From contig WFXI01000309.1 in NCBI GenBank assembly GCA_015490675.1, positions 1 through 10,449 on the forward strand: 10,449 nt of DNA, read 5' to 3'. The notes beneath the pieces are model-generated. The model saw only the letters and a program-made list of their open reading frames with translations, was not told the origin of the DNA and searched no databases. This document shows, piece by piece, positions 1-6,706 of this stretch. The DNA is from Hydrogenothermaceae bacterium. Its GTDB lineage: Bacteria; Aquificota; Aquificia; Aquificales; Hydrogenothermaceae. Positions within the stretch are counted from its first letter, which is position 1. Each line of letters starts with the position of its first letter. Made by a program: the position numbers and the translations under genes.

Positions 1-176
1 ATAATATCTTCAGGGGAAAATCTTTCTAAAGCTTTTCTTAGAGCAGAGTATCCTCCTGTAGTTTCATATTCTTCAATATCTACAGTTCTATTCTCTTTAG
101 CCCTTTTTAGAAGCAAATTTATATTACTATCTACATATATTTCAGGTAAGTATGGTATTTTTTCCCTAATATTCAT
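1..176 (-). CDS. nuoF: NADH-quinone oxidoreductase subunit F, N-terminal fragment
   Basis: This is the 5' end of a gene that leaves the window at base 1, with 58 complete codons visible. The peptide opens MNIREKIPYLPEIYVD and contains the family's N-terminal motif EYETTGGYSALRKALE followed by SPEDII, which precedes the FMN/NADH-binding domain in NuoF. NuoF is the NADH-oxidising 51-kDa subunit of complex I. It holds FMN and a [4Fe-4S] cluster and pairs with NuoE in the peripheral arm. The ATG at 176-174 follows a GGAGG (185-181) at an unusually short 4-nt spacing. No other in-frame start is visible. It lies 21 bp after the Rpn-like gene and is separated from its partner nuoE by that gene. The identity rests on the N-terminal motif alone, because the glycine-rich FMN site is outside the window. 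Confidence 0.85.
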   Translation of the reverse strand, partial: MNIREKIPYLPEIYVDSNINLLLKRAKENRTVDIEEYETTGGYSALRKALERFSPEDI

Positions 177-197
177 CAAACCTCCATATATAAAGTC

Positions 198-1070
198 TTA
201 ACTTTTTTCTAAAACCTTTTTAACGAAATCTAATGGTAGTTCTAGAATCTCTGATATTTTTTCAGGAGGTAAATTCAATTTGTAATAAAGTTTTTTTATA
301 TCTTCTTCTTTAGCCTTTTGTAAGCCTTGTTGTATTCCCTGCTGTATTCCCTGCTGTATTCCCTGCTGTATTCCCTGTTGTATTCCCTGTTGTATTCCTT
401 CTTCTAATCCTTTTTCCCATGCTTGTCTATGTAAGGGATTTTGTTTTATCATTTCTTCAGTTAATGTTATAGGCATACCTTTTACCTCCATAATCCTGTT
501 AAACTCTATCATCAATTTAGGTCTGTAATCTAAAGCAGTCAACAATTTCCTTAAATAATCTGCTCTTTGTTTGTGAGGTAATTTATATAATTCATCAAGG
601 AGCCTATTAAAGTATTCTTTAGGATTTTCAACATTACATAACACTGCTAATATTTTATCTTCTATTTGAGGACTTTCAATAAGCTCTTTACATCTTATTT
701 CTTTTATATCTTTTAGAGTATAAATGTATTGCCATTTCTCTTCTTTAATAACATTGGGCATATTTACTTTTCTTTCACCAACATATAAAACCATCTGATG
801 AATCTTCTTATCAGGAAATCTTTGCTTTAAAAACACATAGTATTCAAGCATTCTTAAAGCCATATTATTATCATTTTTAATTTGTAATTCTAAGTGAAAG
901 ATAGAACCATCTTCAAGTTCTACGATATAATCTGCTTTTCTTTCCTTTACAGAGGGAAATGTATTATCTAAAACTTTTCTTCCTTTTTGACCAGTTAATA
1001 TTTGTATAAATTTTTGAGGAACATTTTGAAATATATCCCTTAGAAAAACATCCATTTTTTGTTTTGACAA
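198..1070 (-). CDS. Rpn/PD-(D/E)XK nuclease-family transposase-like protein with GIQQ tandem repeat
   Basis: A 290-residue protein of the Rpn-like (recombination-promoting nuclease, PD-(D/E)XK transposase-type) group. The N-terminal domain (about 1-150) carries the expected catalytic pattern: D47 in KADYIVEL, then E61 and Q63 in HLELQIK, with a helix after it (LRMLEYYVFLKQRF). A mostly helical middle follows. Residues 225-248 are six GIQQ units, and the C-terminal tail (about 255-290, PEKISEILELPLDFVKKVLE) resembles the small helix-turn-helix-like end common in this family. Known relatives cleave DNA and promote RecA-independent recombination; the role here is not known. The TTG start at 1070 is chosen because AAGAGG (1083-1078) lies 7 nt upstream, whereas the in-frame ATG at 1055 would be 22 nt away. 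It begins 14 bp after nuoE and ends 21 bp before nuoF, so it is probably cotranscribed with the complex I genes. No inverted repeats or target duplications were recognised at its edges. Confidence 0.85.
   Translation of the reverse strand: MSKQKMDVFLRDIFQNVPQKFIQILTGQKGRKVLDNTFPSVKERKADYIVELEDGSIFHLELQIKNDNNMALRMLEYYVFLKQRFPDKKIHQMVLYVGERKVNMPNVIKEEKWQYIYTLKDIKEIRCKELIESPQIEDKILAVLCNVENPKEYFNRLLDELYKLPHKQRADYLRKLLTALDYRPKLMIEFNRIMEVKGMPITLTEEMIKQNPLHRQAWEKGLEEGIQQGIQQGIQQGIQQGIQQGIQQGLQKAKEEDIKKLYYKLNLPPEKISEILELPLDFVKKVLEKS
327..398 (-). repeat. Six tandem 12-bp units encoding (GIQQ)6
   Basis: On the coding strand the unit is GGAATACARCAR. Units 1-2 end CAACAG, units 3-5 end CAGCAG and unit 6 ends CAACAA, followed by a degenerate GLQK unit. 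Because the unit length is a multiple of three, gain or loss of units keeps the reading frame of the Rpn-like protein. Near identity at the nucleotide level points to recent expansion by slippage or recombination. Similar short Q/G-rich repeats before the C-terminal helix are familiar in this nuclease family. Confidence 0.95.
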
Positions 1071-1084
1071 ATGATAACCTCTTA

Positions 1085-1570
1085 CTATTTATATTTTTCT
1101 AAAATCTTTTTTAAGTCTTCTTCAGATTTTATTTTGCTTCCATCATACAAATCATAATTAATTAAAAAAGAAGGGGCTATAGCACAACTTCCTATACATT
1201 CGACAAGTTCTATATACCACTTTCCATCAGGACTATGCCCACCTGCCTCCGCTCCTGTTAACTTTTCTAACATTTTTAAAAGTTTTCTACTTCCTCCTAA
1301 ATGACAAGGTAAATTTCTGCATAATCTAATGTGATTTTTAGCATTTTTCCTAAATCTAAACATATCATAAAAAGAAACTATTCCTTCTATGTCTGCAAGT
1401 GGTATTTCTAAAAATTTAGATAGCTCTTCTACTGCTTCTTGGGGAATATCTCTATAAGTTTCTTGTATTAAATGAAGGGAAGGAATAATGGCCTGTTCTT
1501 TAACAAGATACTTGTTTCTAATTGCTTTTATTTTTTCCTGTAGTTCTTTTGTTAAAAACTTATACTCCAT
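1085..1570 (-). CDS. nuoE: NADH-quinone oxidoreductase subunit E
   Basis: A 161-residue 24-kDa-type subunit of complex I, close to the usual bacterial length. The N-terminal helical part (about 10-75) has the family signature region DIEGIVSFYDMF. A thioredoxin-like [2Fe-2S] domain follows, with four cysteine ligands: C84 and C89 (CRNLPC), then C125 and C129 (CIGSC). With NuoF and NuoG it forms the NADH dehydrogenase module, where its cluster is a side site near the flavin. The ATG at 1570 is preceded only by a weak AGGG about 12-14 nt upstream in a T-rich leader. It follows the DUF167 gene after a 55-bp gap and is separated from nuoF by an Rpn-like gene, which is unusual because nuoE and nuoF are normally adjacent. 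The assignment is firm. Relatives in formate or hydrogenase diaphorase complexes share the fold, but the nuoF next in line fits complex I. Confidence 0.93.
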   Translation of the reverse strand: MEYKFLTKELQEKIKAIRNKYLVKEQAIIPSLHLIQETYRDIPQEAVEELSKFLEIPLADIEGIVSFYDMFRFRKNAKNHIRLCRNLPCHLGGSRKLLKMLEKLTGAEAGGHSPDGKWYIELVECIGSCAIAPSFLINYDLYDGSKIKSEEDLKKILEKYK

Positions 1571-1625
1571 TTATATAAAAAAACCCTACAATCTTTTTTA
1601 GAATGCCTTTATTTTAATCTATTAT

Positions 1626-1844
1626 TTAGATTATTTCCAAAATTTTTTCCCTTGAAGTTTGACCTTTTATAAGTTTTATGTTTGATTTTGGTTTATTAAA
1701 ATACTCTGACAAAATTTCTATTAGTTCTTCATTTGCCTTTCCTTTTTCTGGAGGAGATTTTAATTTTACTTCATATAAGTCTTGGGATATTTGCTTTACT
1801 CCTACTTTTTTAGATTTTGGCTTTACTTTTACTTTTATTCGCAT
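1626..1844 (-). CDS. DUF167/YggU family protein (UPF0235)
   Basis: A small 72-residue protein matching the DUF167 (YggU) family: it opens RIKVKVKPKSKK, then has the core motif LKSPPEKGKANEELIEIL and the ending IKLIKGQTSREKIL. The family has a small alpha/beta fold and is widespread in bacteria and archaea; its biochemical function is not established. The ATG at 1844-1842 has an AAGGAA Shine-Dalgarno just upstream and overlaps the last 10 bp of the HAD phosphatase gene, so its translation is probably coupled to that gene. Its length is at the short end of the family (about 70-100 residues). No membrane segment or signal peptide is visible, which suggests a cytoplasmic protein. Nothing in the neighbours clarifies its role. 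Confidence 0.88.
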   Translation of the reverse strand: MRIKVKVKPKSKKVGVKQISQDLYEVKLKSPPEKGKANEELIEILSEYFNKPKSNIKLIKGQTSREKILEII

Positions 1845-2521
1845 AACAGTTCCTTGAGTTGTCTTGTATTTTTTACTATATAATCAGGATTAAAGCTTTT
1901 AGCCAGTTCTACTTTTCCAAATCCATATTCAACTAAGATTGTTTTTATACCTGCTTCTTTACCTGACTTTATATCTGTTTCACTATCTCCAACGATTACT
2001 GGATTTATAACTTTTAGAGTTTCCATTGCTTTTAAAACTGGCTCTGGGTGTGGTTTTTTATTTTCTACACTGTCTCCACCTAACAGAAGGTCTATATATT
2101 CAAAAATATTTAGTTTTTCTAAGATTTCTTTTGATATATCATAGTATTTATTTGTAATTACTGCGATTTTTTTATTTTGTTTTTTCAAATTTTCTAAAAT
2201 TTCTGGAATTAATTTATAAGGCTTTGTATAAACAGAAGGATTTGAAAAATAGTATTCTCTAAATATTTTTACTGCTTCTTTTAAAATATTTTCATCATTT
2301 ATAGGCAATACATTTCTTAATAAATTTTCTCCTCCATATCCTATATGTTTAACAATTTCTTCTTCCGGAAGTTTTGGAAAACCTAATTTCTCTAATGCAT
2401 AATTTGCAGAAATTGCTATATCTTTTGCAGAGTCTATTAAGGTGCCGTCTAAATCAAAAAAAACAGCATCTATTTGTTTAGATAATATTCCCTGTAAATG
2501 TTTTTCACTTTGTCTATCCAT
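1835..2521 (-). CDS. HAD-superfamily hydrolase, phosphoglycolate phosphatase-like
   Basis: A 228-residue haloacid dehalogenase-type phosphatase. Motif I is FFDLDGTLID with nucleophile D23 and acid/base D25. A helical cap inserted after it (about 32-105) fits subclass I. Motif II is the threonine in VITNK (T123), motif III is the lysine in KKPHPEP (K155/K156), and motif IV is GDSETD with D179 and D183 as Mg2+ ligands. The closest well-known type is Gph (2-phosphoglycolate phosphatase), but PpaX-like pyrophosphatases and other sugar-phosphate phosphatases look alike, so the substrate is an inference. The ATG at 2521 lies 52 bp inside the FtsB-like gene. No ATG, GTG or TTG occurs in frame between it and motif I, so this overlapping start is the best available, giving a 16-residue N-terminal extension before the core strand. 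It overlaps the DUF167 gene by 10 bp downstream. Confidence 0.87.
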   Translation of the reverse strand: MDRQSEKHLQGILSKQIDAVFFDLDGTLIDSAKDIAISANYALEKLGFPKLPEEEIVKHIGYGGENLLRNVLPINDENILKEAVKIFREYYFSNPSVYTKPYKLIPEILENLKKQNKKIAVITNKYYDISKEILEKLNIFEYIDLLLGGDSVENKKPHPEPVLKAMETLKVINPVIVGDSETDIKSGKEAGIKTILVEYGFGKVELAKSFNPDYIVKNTRQLKELLCE

Positions 2522-2880
2522 CTATCTTGTCTCTCTTGTTTTGGTTGTTTCTTACCTATGAAGATAAAAATTTCTTCATTGTCTTTTACTAGACCTAAAT
2601 TTTCTCTTGCCTGTTTTTCTATTACAAAATAGTTGTTTTTTAGCTCATCAATTTGTTTGTATAAATTATCATTCTCTTCTCTAAGATTTTTAATTTCACT
2701 TAGAATTGCTTTTCTTTTTTCTAGATTTTGAAAATATTTGAATATATTATTTCTTCCAAACAAAAGGATTATTACACTATATAGTAATAAAAATATAAGA
2801 ATAGCGGGCAGAATATTTTCTGCCCTGAAAACTTTTTTAAAGGTATTTTTTAAATGTGTCTTTTCCTCTAAAGATTGCAT
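2470..2880 (-). CDS. FtsB/DivIC-like septum formation initiator protein
   Basis: A 136-residue bitopic membrane protein. It has a short basic cytoplasmic N-terminus, one transmembrane helix (about residues 23-42, ILPAILIFLLLYSVIILLF), a coiled coil (about 50-85, EIKNLREENDNLYKQIDEL) and then the family's conserved tail pattern ARENLGLVKDNEEIFIF. This order is typical of FtsB/DivIC, which bind FtsL and FtsQ in the divisome. It lies directly downstream of eno, as FtsB does in many proteobacteria (eno-ftsB), which supports the call. The ATG at 2880 is 44 bp inside eno, with AGGAG (2888-2884) only 3 nt upstream and GAGGAA further back. No other canonical start occurs before the membrane helix. 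The charged C-terminus (KKQPKQERQDRW) makes it somewhat longer than E. coli FtsB, nearer to DivIC in length. Confidence 0.83.
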   Translation of the reverse strand: MQSLEEKTHLKNTFKKVFRAENILPAILIFLLLYSVIILLFGRNNIFKYFQNLEKRKAILSEIKNLREENDNLYKQIDELKNNYFVIEKQARENLGLVKDNEEIFIFIGKKQPKQERQDRWIDKVKNIYREYYLNK

Positions 2881-4120
2881 AATCTCCTAATTCCTCTTCA
2901 ATTCTAAGTAGTTGGTTATACTTTGCAGTTCTATCTGTTCTGGATGCTGAACCTGTTTTTATTTGCCCTGCGTTTGTAGCAACTGCTAAATCTGCTATAA
3001 ATGTATCTTCACTTTCTCCGGATCTATGGGAAATTATATTTGTATAGCTATTTACTTTTGCAAGTTCTATAGCATCTAATGTTTCGGTTAAACTACCTAT
3101 CTGGTTTAACTTAATTAATATTGAGTTTGCCACTCCTTCTTCTATTCCTTTTTGTAGTATTTTAGGATTTGTTGTAAATAGGTCATCTCCTACAAGCTGA
3201 ACTTTGTTTCCTAAAGTTTCTGTTAACTTTTTCCATCCTTCCCAGTCATTTTCTGCAAGTGGGTCTTCTATTGAAACTATTTTGTATGCACTTATTAACT
3301 CTGCATAAAGCTCTATCATATCATCTGAAGTAAGTTCTTCACCTTGCAGCTTATAAACTCCCTTTTCTTTATCATAAAATTCTGAAGAGGCAACATCTAA
3401 AGCTAAGAAGACATCTTCTTCTGGGTCGTAGCCTGCTTTCTTTATTGCTTCTTGAAGTAAGTCTAAAGCTTCTTTAGTTGAATTTAATGCAGGTGCAAAT
3501 CCACCTTCATCTCCAACATTTGTTGATAAACCTTTTTCTTTTAATACAGATTTTAATGTATGGAAAACTTCAACACCTGCTCTTAATGCTTCTTTAAAAC
3601 TTCCTCCATAAACAGGAACTATCATAAATTCCTGAAAATCTAGTCCATTATCTGCGTGTGCACCACCATTAATTACATTCATAAGTGGAACAGGTAAAAC
3701 TTTAGCATTTGTTCCACCTAAATATCTGTATAAAGGAAGCCCTAATTCTATAGCAGAAGCTCTTGCAACAGCCATTGAAACTGCCAAAATTGCATTTGCT
3801 CCAAGGTTAGATTTATTTTCTGTTCCGTCTAGTTTTAATAATAAATTATCAATTCTAACTTGGTCTGTAGATTCTTCTCCTATTAAAAGGTCTGCAATTT
3901 TTGTATTAATATTTTCTACAGCTTTTAAAACTCCTTTGCCTTTAAATCTGTTTTTGTCTCCATCTCGGAGCTCTAATGCTTCTCTCTCTCCTGTTGATGC
4001 TCCAGAAGGAACAATAGCTCTAGCTACCACTCCACTTTCTAAAACAACTTCTGCTTCAACAGTAGGGTTTCCTCTAGAATCTAAAACCTCTCTACCTCTA
4101 ATGTCTATAATTGCAGACAT
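2837..4120 (-). CDS. eno: Enolase (phosphopyruvate hydratase)
   Basis: A full-length 427-residue enolase that interconverts 2-phosphoglycerate and phosphoenolpyruvate. Recognisable elements are the N-terminal IRGREVLDSRGNPTVE, the substrate loop SGASTG (39-44), H155 in GGAHADN, catalytic E205 in GDEGG, metal ligands D242, E285 and D312, catalytic K337 in the signature LIKLNQIGS, the SHRSGE loop (364-369) and K388. The C-terminus YNQLLRIEEELG is typical. In an autotroph it would serve gluconeogenesis as well as glycolysis. The ATG at 4120 has AGGAGG 8 nt upstream; the stop codon of the preceding Uma2-family gene lies inside this Shine-Dalgarno region (stop 4135-4133), so the two genes are probably translationally coupled. 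Its 3' end overlaps the FtsB-like gene by 44 bp. All key residues are present. Confidence 0.98.
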   Translation of the reverse strand: MSAIIDIRGREVLDSRGNPTVEAEVVLESGVVARAIVPSGASTGEREALELRDGDKNRFKGKGVLKAVENINTKIADLLIGEESTDQVRIDNLLLKLDGTENKSNLGANAILAVSMAVARASAIELGLPLYRYLGGTNAKVLPVPLMNVINGGAHADNGLDFQEFMIVPVYGGSFKEALRAGVEVFHTLKSVLKEKGLSTNVGDEGGFAPALNSTKEALDLLQEAIKKAGYDPEEDVFLALDVASSEFYDKEKGVYKLQGEELTSDDMIELYAELISAYKIVSIEDPLAENDWEGWKKLTETLGNKVQLVGDDLFTTNPKILQKGIEEGVANSILIKLNQIGSLTETLDAIELAKVNSYTNIISHRSGESEDTFIADLAVATNAGQIKTGSASRTDRTAKYNQLLRIEEELGDYAIFRGKDTFKKYL

Positions 4121-4132
4121 ACAAAAAACCTC

Positions 4133-4744
4133 CTAATATTTTATGTTTTCTTTATCTAATAACTCTTGAAGATTAAATGTAATGTCTTCAAAAATGCTTA
4201 TTTCATCATCCCAATCTGTAATTATCCATCTTTTATCTTTTTCTGCTATCCAGAGTTTTTTCTCTTTAGTAAAAATCCATATTACTTTTTTTATTCCACT
4301 ATCTAATAAATCTTGAGTTTTTTTAAGAAAGTAGTCCTGTGGGTTTTCAAACTTTTTTAAATCTGCCTTTGTGTCAACTTCTATAACTACTTCAGGTGGA
4401 ATTTTTAAATATTTTCCTGTTAGTTGTTTTATTTTGCTTCTATCTACTATAGCTATATCTAGATTATATTTAGTTCGTTGTTTTGGAATGTAACCTAACT
4501 CATTTGATAGCACTTTATATTTTTTGTAGTCTAGATTTAAATGTAGAAATCTAACTATTAAGTCTATTATCCACGACTGTAAGTCACTGCTTCCCATAAC
4601 TCCCTCTAATGTGGTCTGTCCTGATAAAACCTTTTCGTAATCTTTATAATAAACAGGGGAACCGTTTATAAGTTCATATACTAACTCCTTTGGGACTTGT
4701 TTTTTCTTCTTTGAAACTTTCTTTGATTTTGTTAAAGTAGCCAT
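4133..4744 (-). CDS. Uma2-family (DUF820) PD-(D/E)XK protein
   Basis: A 203-residue protein with the Uma2/DUF820 layout: a lysine-rich N-terminus (KKVSKKKKQ), an N-terminal region beginning LVYELINGSPVY, a helix around SSDLQSWIIDLIVRFL, then the restriction-endonuclease-fold strands. D96 in YNLDIAIVD and E122 in PPEVVIEVD are the probable acidic catalytic residues, followed by a helix of the type QDLLDSGIKKVIWIF that matches the family's 'Y...G..EYWI' segment. Uma2 proteins are predicted nucleases abundant in cyanobacteria and other bacteria, and their role is unproven. The ATG at 4744 has GAGGA about 6 nt upstream. It lies 14 bp after the biotin carboxylase gene and 12 bp before eno, with no promoter space of its own. 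Both metabolic neighbours appear intact, so it reads as a cargo gene held inside a metabolic operon. Confidence 0.8.
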   Translation of the reverse strand: MATLTKSKKVSKKKKQVPKELVYELINGSPVYYKDYEKVLSGQTTLEGVMGSSDLQSWIIDLIVRFLHLNLDYKKYKVLSNELGYIPKQRTKYNLDIAIVDRSKIKQLTGKYLKIPPEVVIEVDTKADLKKFENPQDYFLKKTQDLLDSGIKKVIWIFTKEKKLWIAEKDKRWIITDWDDEISIFEDITFNLQELLDKENIKY

Positions 4745-4758
4745 TTTATTCCTCTTTT

Positions 4759-6192
4759 TTATAACTTATGGTATGCTGCAACTGCAGCTGCAATAGCTAC
4801 TGCAAGCTCTTCTGGATTTGTTTCTTCTCTTCTAAATTTAAATGTTGGAAGTTTTTCATCAAGATAGTTGGTTGTAAATCTTCCTTCTCTAAAATCCTTA
4901 TCCCTAACAATATGTCTAAGCAGTGGTAAGTTTGTCGGTGTTCCACGAACTATAAACTCATCTAACGCTCTTTGAGCTCTATTTACAACTTGTTCCCAAG
5001 ATAAAGCCCAAACAATAAGTTTTGCCACCATTGGGTCATAGTAAGGTGGAATTATGTAATCTTTATAAACTGCAGAGTCTATACGAACTCCCGGACCTCC
5101 TGGAGAATAATAAGATGTAATTTTTCCTGGAGATGGAGCAAAGTTTTTAGATGGGTCTTCTGCATTTATTCTAAATTCTATTGAATATCCTCTAAATTGA
5201 ACCTCTTCCTGTAAAAATGGTAATTTCATACCATCTGCAATTTGAATCATCCTTTGCATAATATCTATTCCTGTAACCATTTCTGTTACAGGGTGTTCAA
5301 CCTGTATTCTAGTATTCATTTCAATAAAGTAGAAATTATCATTTTCATCAACTAAAAATTCTAAAGTTCCAACACTTTCATATCCCAGTCTAAACATAGA
5401 CTTAACAGCTACTCTATATAGCTCTCTTCTAACTTCTTCTGACAGTCTTGGTGATGGTGCAATTTCTATTACCTTTTGGTGTCTTCTTTGAATAGAGCAG
5501 TCTCTTTCTCCAAGGTGTATAACATTTCCATATTTATCTGCCATTACTTGAATTTCTATGTGTCTTGGATTTTCTACATACTTCTCTATGAATACTGCAC
5601 CATTTCCAAAGAATTTCTCTGCTTCTGAAGTTGCAGATTTAAATAGTTCTTCAAAATCTTCTTCTTTTCTAACAATTCTCATTCCACGGCCACCGCCACC
5701 ATAGGCAGCCTTTATAATAACTGGAAATCCTATTTCTTTAGCTACTTTTTTAGCTTCATTAATATCTGTTATTGGCTCGTCGGTTCCTGGTAAAACAGGA
5801 ACTCCAACTTCTCTCATTGCAATTTTGGATTTTATCTTGTCTCCGAATAATTCTATATGCTCTGGTTTTGGTCCAATAAATATAATTCCTCTTTTTTGAC
5901 AGTATCTTGCAAAGTCTGCATTTTCAGATAAAAATCCATATCCAGGATGTATTGCATCACACCTTGTTTGTCTTGCTAAATCAACAATTTTATAGAAGTT
6001 TAAATACGCTTTTATTGGGTCTCCTGGTATCATATAAGCTTCATCTGCTTTTTTAACCCATATCCCTTTTGAGTCTGCTTCAGAATATATAGCTACAGTT
6101 TTTATTCCAAGCTCTTTGCAGGCTCTTATTATCCTTGTTGCAATTTCTCCTCTGTTTGCAATAAGAACCTTTTTTATATTCTTCAAAGCCAT
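4759..6192 (-). CDS. accC: Biotin carboxylase subunit (AccC / 2-oxoglutarate or pyruvate carboxylase subunit A family)
   Basis: Uses ATP and bicarbonate to carboxylate biotin on a separate carrier protein. From the ATG at 6192 the protein is 477 residues. It shows KKVLIANRGEIATRI at the N-terminus, the glycine-rich ATP loop YGGGGRGM (about 164-171), K161, ERDCSIQRRHQK (C232), and FIEMNTRIQVEHPVTE with E291, N293, R295 and E299, plus R341 in EFRINAEDP, so the catalytic set is complete. The reading frame extends up to a TTG at 6219, but AAGGGG (6206-6201) sits 8 nt before the ATG at 6192, which I prefer. The C-terminus is extended past the usual AccC end and finishes in an alanine-rich AAAVAAYHKL, as I recall for Aquificota carboxylases such as Hydrogenobacter CfiB. 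It could therefore serve acetyl-CoA, pyruvate or 2-oxoglutarate carboxylase; sequence alone does not decide. No carrier or carboxyltransferase gene is adjacent. The gene follows lysC by 19 bp. Confidence 0.92.
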   Translation of the reverse strand: MALKNIKKVLIANRGEIATRIIRACKELGIKTVAIYSEADSKGIWVKKADEAYMIPGDPIKAYLNFYKIVDLARQTRCDAIHPGYGFLSENADFARYCQKRGIIFIGPKPEHIELFGDKIKSKIAMREVGVPVLPGTDEPITDINEAKKVAKEIGFPVIIKAAYGGGGRGMRIVRKEEDFEELFKSATSEAEKFFGNGAVFIEKYVENPRHIEIQVMADKYGNVIHLGERDCSIQRRHQKVIEIAPSPRLSEEVRRELYRVAVKSMFRLGYESVGTLEFLVDENDNFYFIEMNTRIQVEHPVTEMVTGIDIMQRMIQIADGMKLPFLQEEVQFRGYSIEFRINAEDPSKNFAPSPGKITSYYSPGGPGVRIDSAVYKDYIIPPYYDPMVAKLIVWALSWEQVVNRAQRALDEFIVRGTPTNLPLLRHIVRDKDFREGRFTTNYLDEKLPTFKFRREETNPEELAVAIAAAVAAYHKL

Positions 6193-6200
6193 AGCTAAAT

Positions 6201-6206
6201 CCCCTT
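6201..6206 (-). promoter_or_regulatory. Shine-Dalgarno site deciding the biotin carboxylase start
   Basis: AAGGGG on the minus strand, 8 nt before the ATG at 6192. It argues for that start rather than the TTG at 6219, which overlaps the lysC stop and has no comparable site upstream. The resulting protein begins MALKNIKKVLIANRGE, the usual spacing to the first strand in biotin carboxylases. Confidence 0.7.
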
Positions 6207-6211
6207 GTGTA

Positions 6212-6706
6212 TTAGTCAATAACCATAGTATCTTTATCTTCTATGAATGCTTCGTGTAATGCTCTTACAGCAAGTTCTGCATATTTTTCATCTATAAGGC
6301 AAGAAATTTTAATTTCAGAAGTAGAAATTGCATATATATTTATTCCTTCTTTGTGTAAAACCTCAAACATTTTTCCTGCTGTTCCTGCGTGGGTTTTCAT
6401 CCCAAGCCCAACTACTGATATTTTTGCAATTTTATCGTTCCTTTCTACTCCTGCAGCACCAACTTCTTTTGCAACTTCTTTTGCAATATCTTCTGCAAAA
6501 TCTGCATCTGTTTTATTTACTGTGAATGAGATGTCTGTATATCCTTCGTGTGAAACATTTTGGACAATCATATCAACAACTATATTGTTGTCTCCAAGTG
6601 TCTTAAAGAGTTTTGCAGCTATTCCCGGCTTATCTGGAACTTTAACAACAGTAATTTTTGATTCTTTTAATTCGTGGCTTATTCCTCTAACTGCTACTTT
6701 TTCCAT
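6212..6706 (-). CDS. Possible aspartokinase beta subunit from an internal in-frame start in lysC
   Basis: Codon 247 of lysC is an ATG (6706-6704) at the junction between the kinase domain and the first ACT domain. GGAGGA (6722-6717) lies upstream on the same strand, leaving 11 nt between GGAGG and the ATG. Initiation there would yield a 164-residue protein beginning MEKVAVRGISHELKESK and consisting of both ACT domains. In B. subtilis LysC and in Corynebacterium and Thermus aspartokinases, an in-frame internal start at the equivalent place produces the regulatory beta subunit of an alpha2-beta2 enzyme. The site and size fit this closely, but the spacing is longer than ideal. The GGAGGA also simply encodes V-E-E residues, so internal translation here is an inference. 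Confidence 0.45.
   Translation of the reverse strand: MEKVAVRGISHELKESKITVVKVPDKPGIAAKLFKTLGDNNIVVDMIVQNVSHEGYTDISFTVNKTDADFAEDIAKEVAKEVGAAGVERNDKIAKISVVGLGMKTHAGTAGKMFEVLHKEGINIYAISTSEIKISCLIDEKYAELAVRALHEAFIEDKDTMVID

Noticed and set aside
327..398. CRISPR-like array, because of regular short repeats
   Set aside because: The 12-bp units are contiguous with no spacers and translate in frame as GIQQ within a conserved protein family.
198..1070. Complete insertion sequence
   Set aside because: The encoded protein is of the Rpn/PD-(D/E)XK transposase-like group, but I found no terminal inverted repeats or target duplication at the borders, so only the gene is annotated.
1571..1600. Possible terminator hairpin between the DUF167 gene and nuoE
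   Set aside because: On the minus strand an A-run and a T-run flank the segment GATTGTAGGG, so they could pair only through A:T bases. Without any G:C stem it would not make a convincing terminator.
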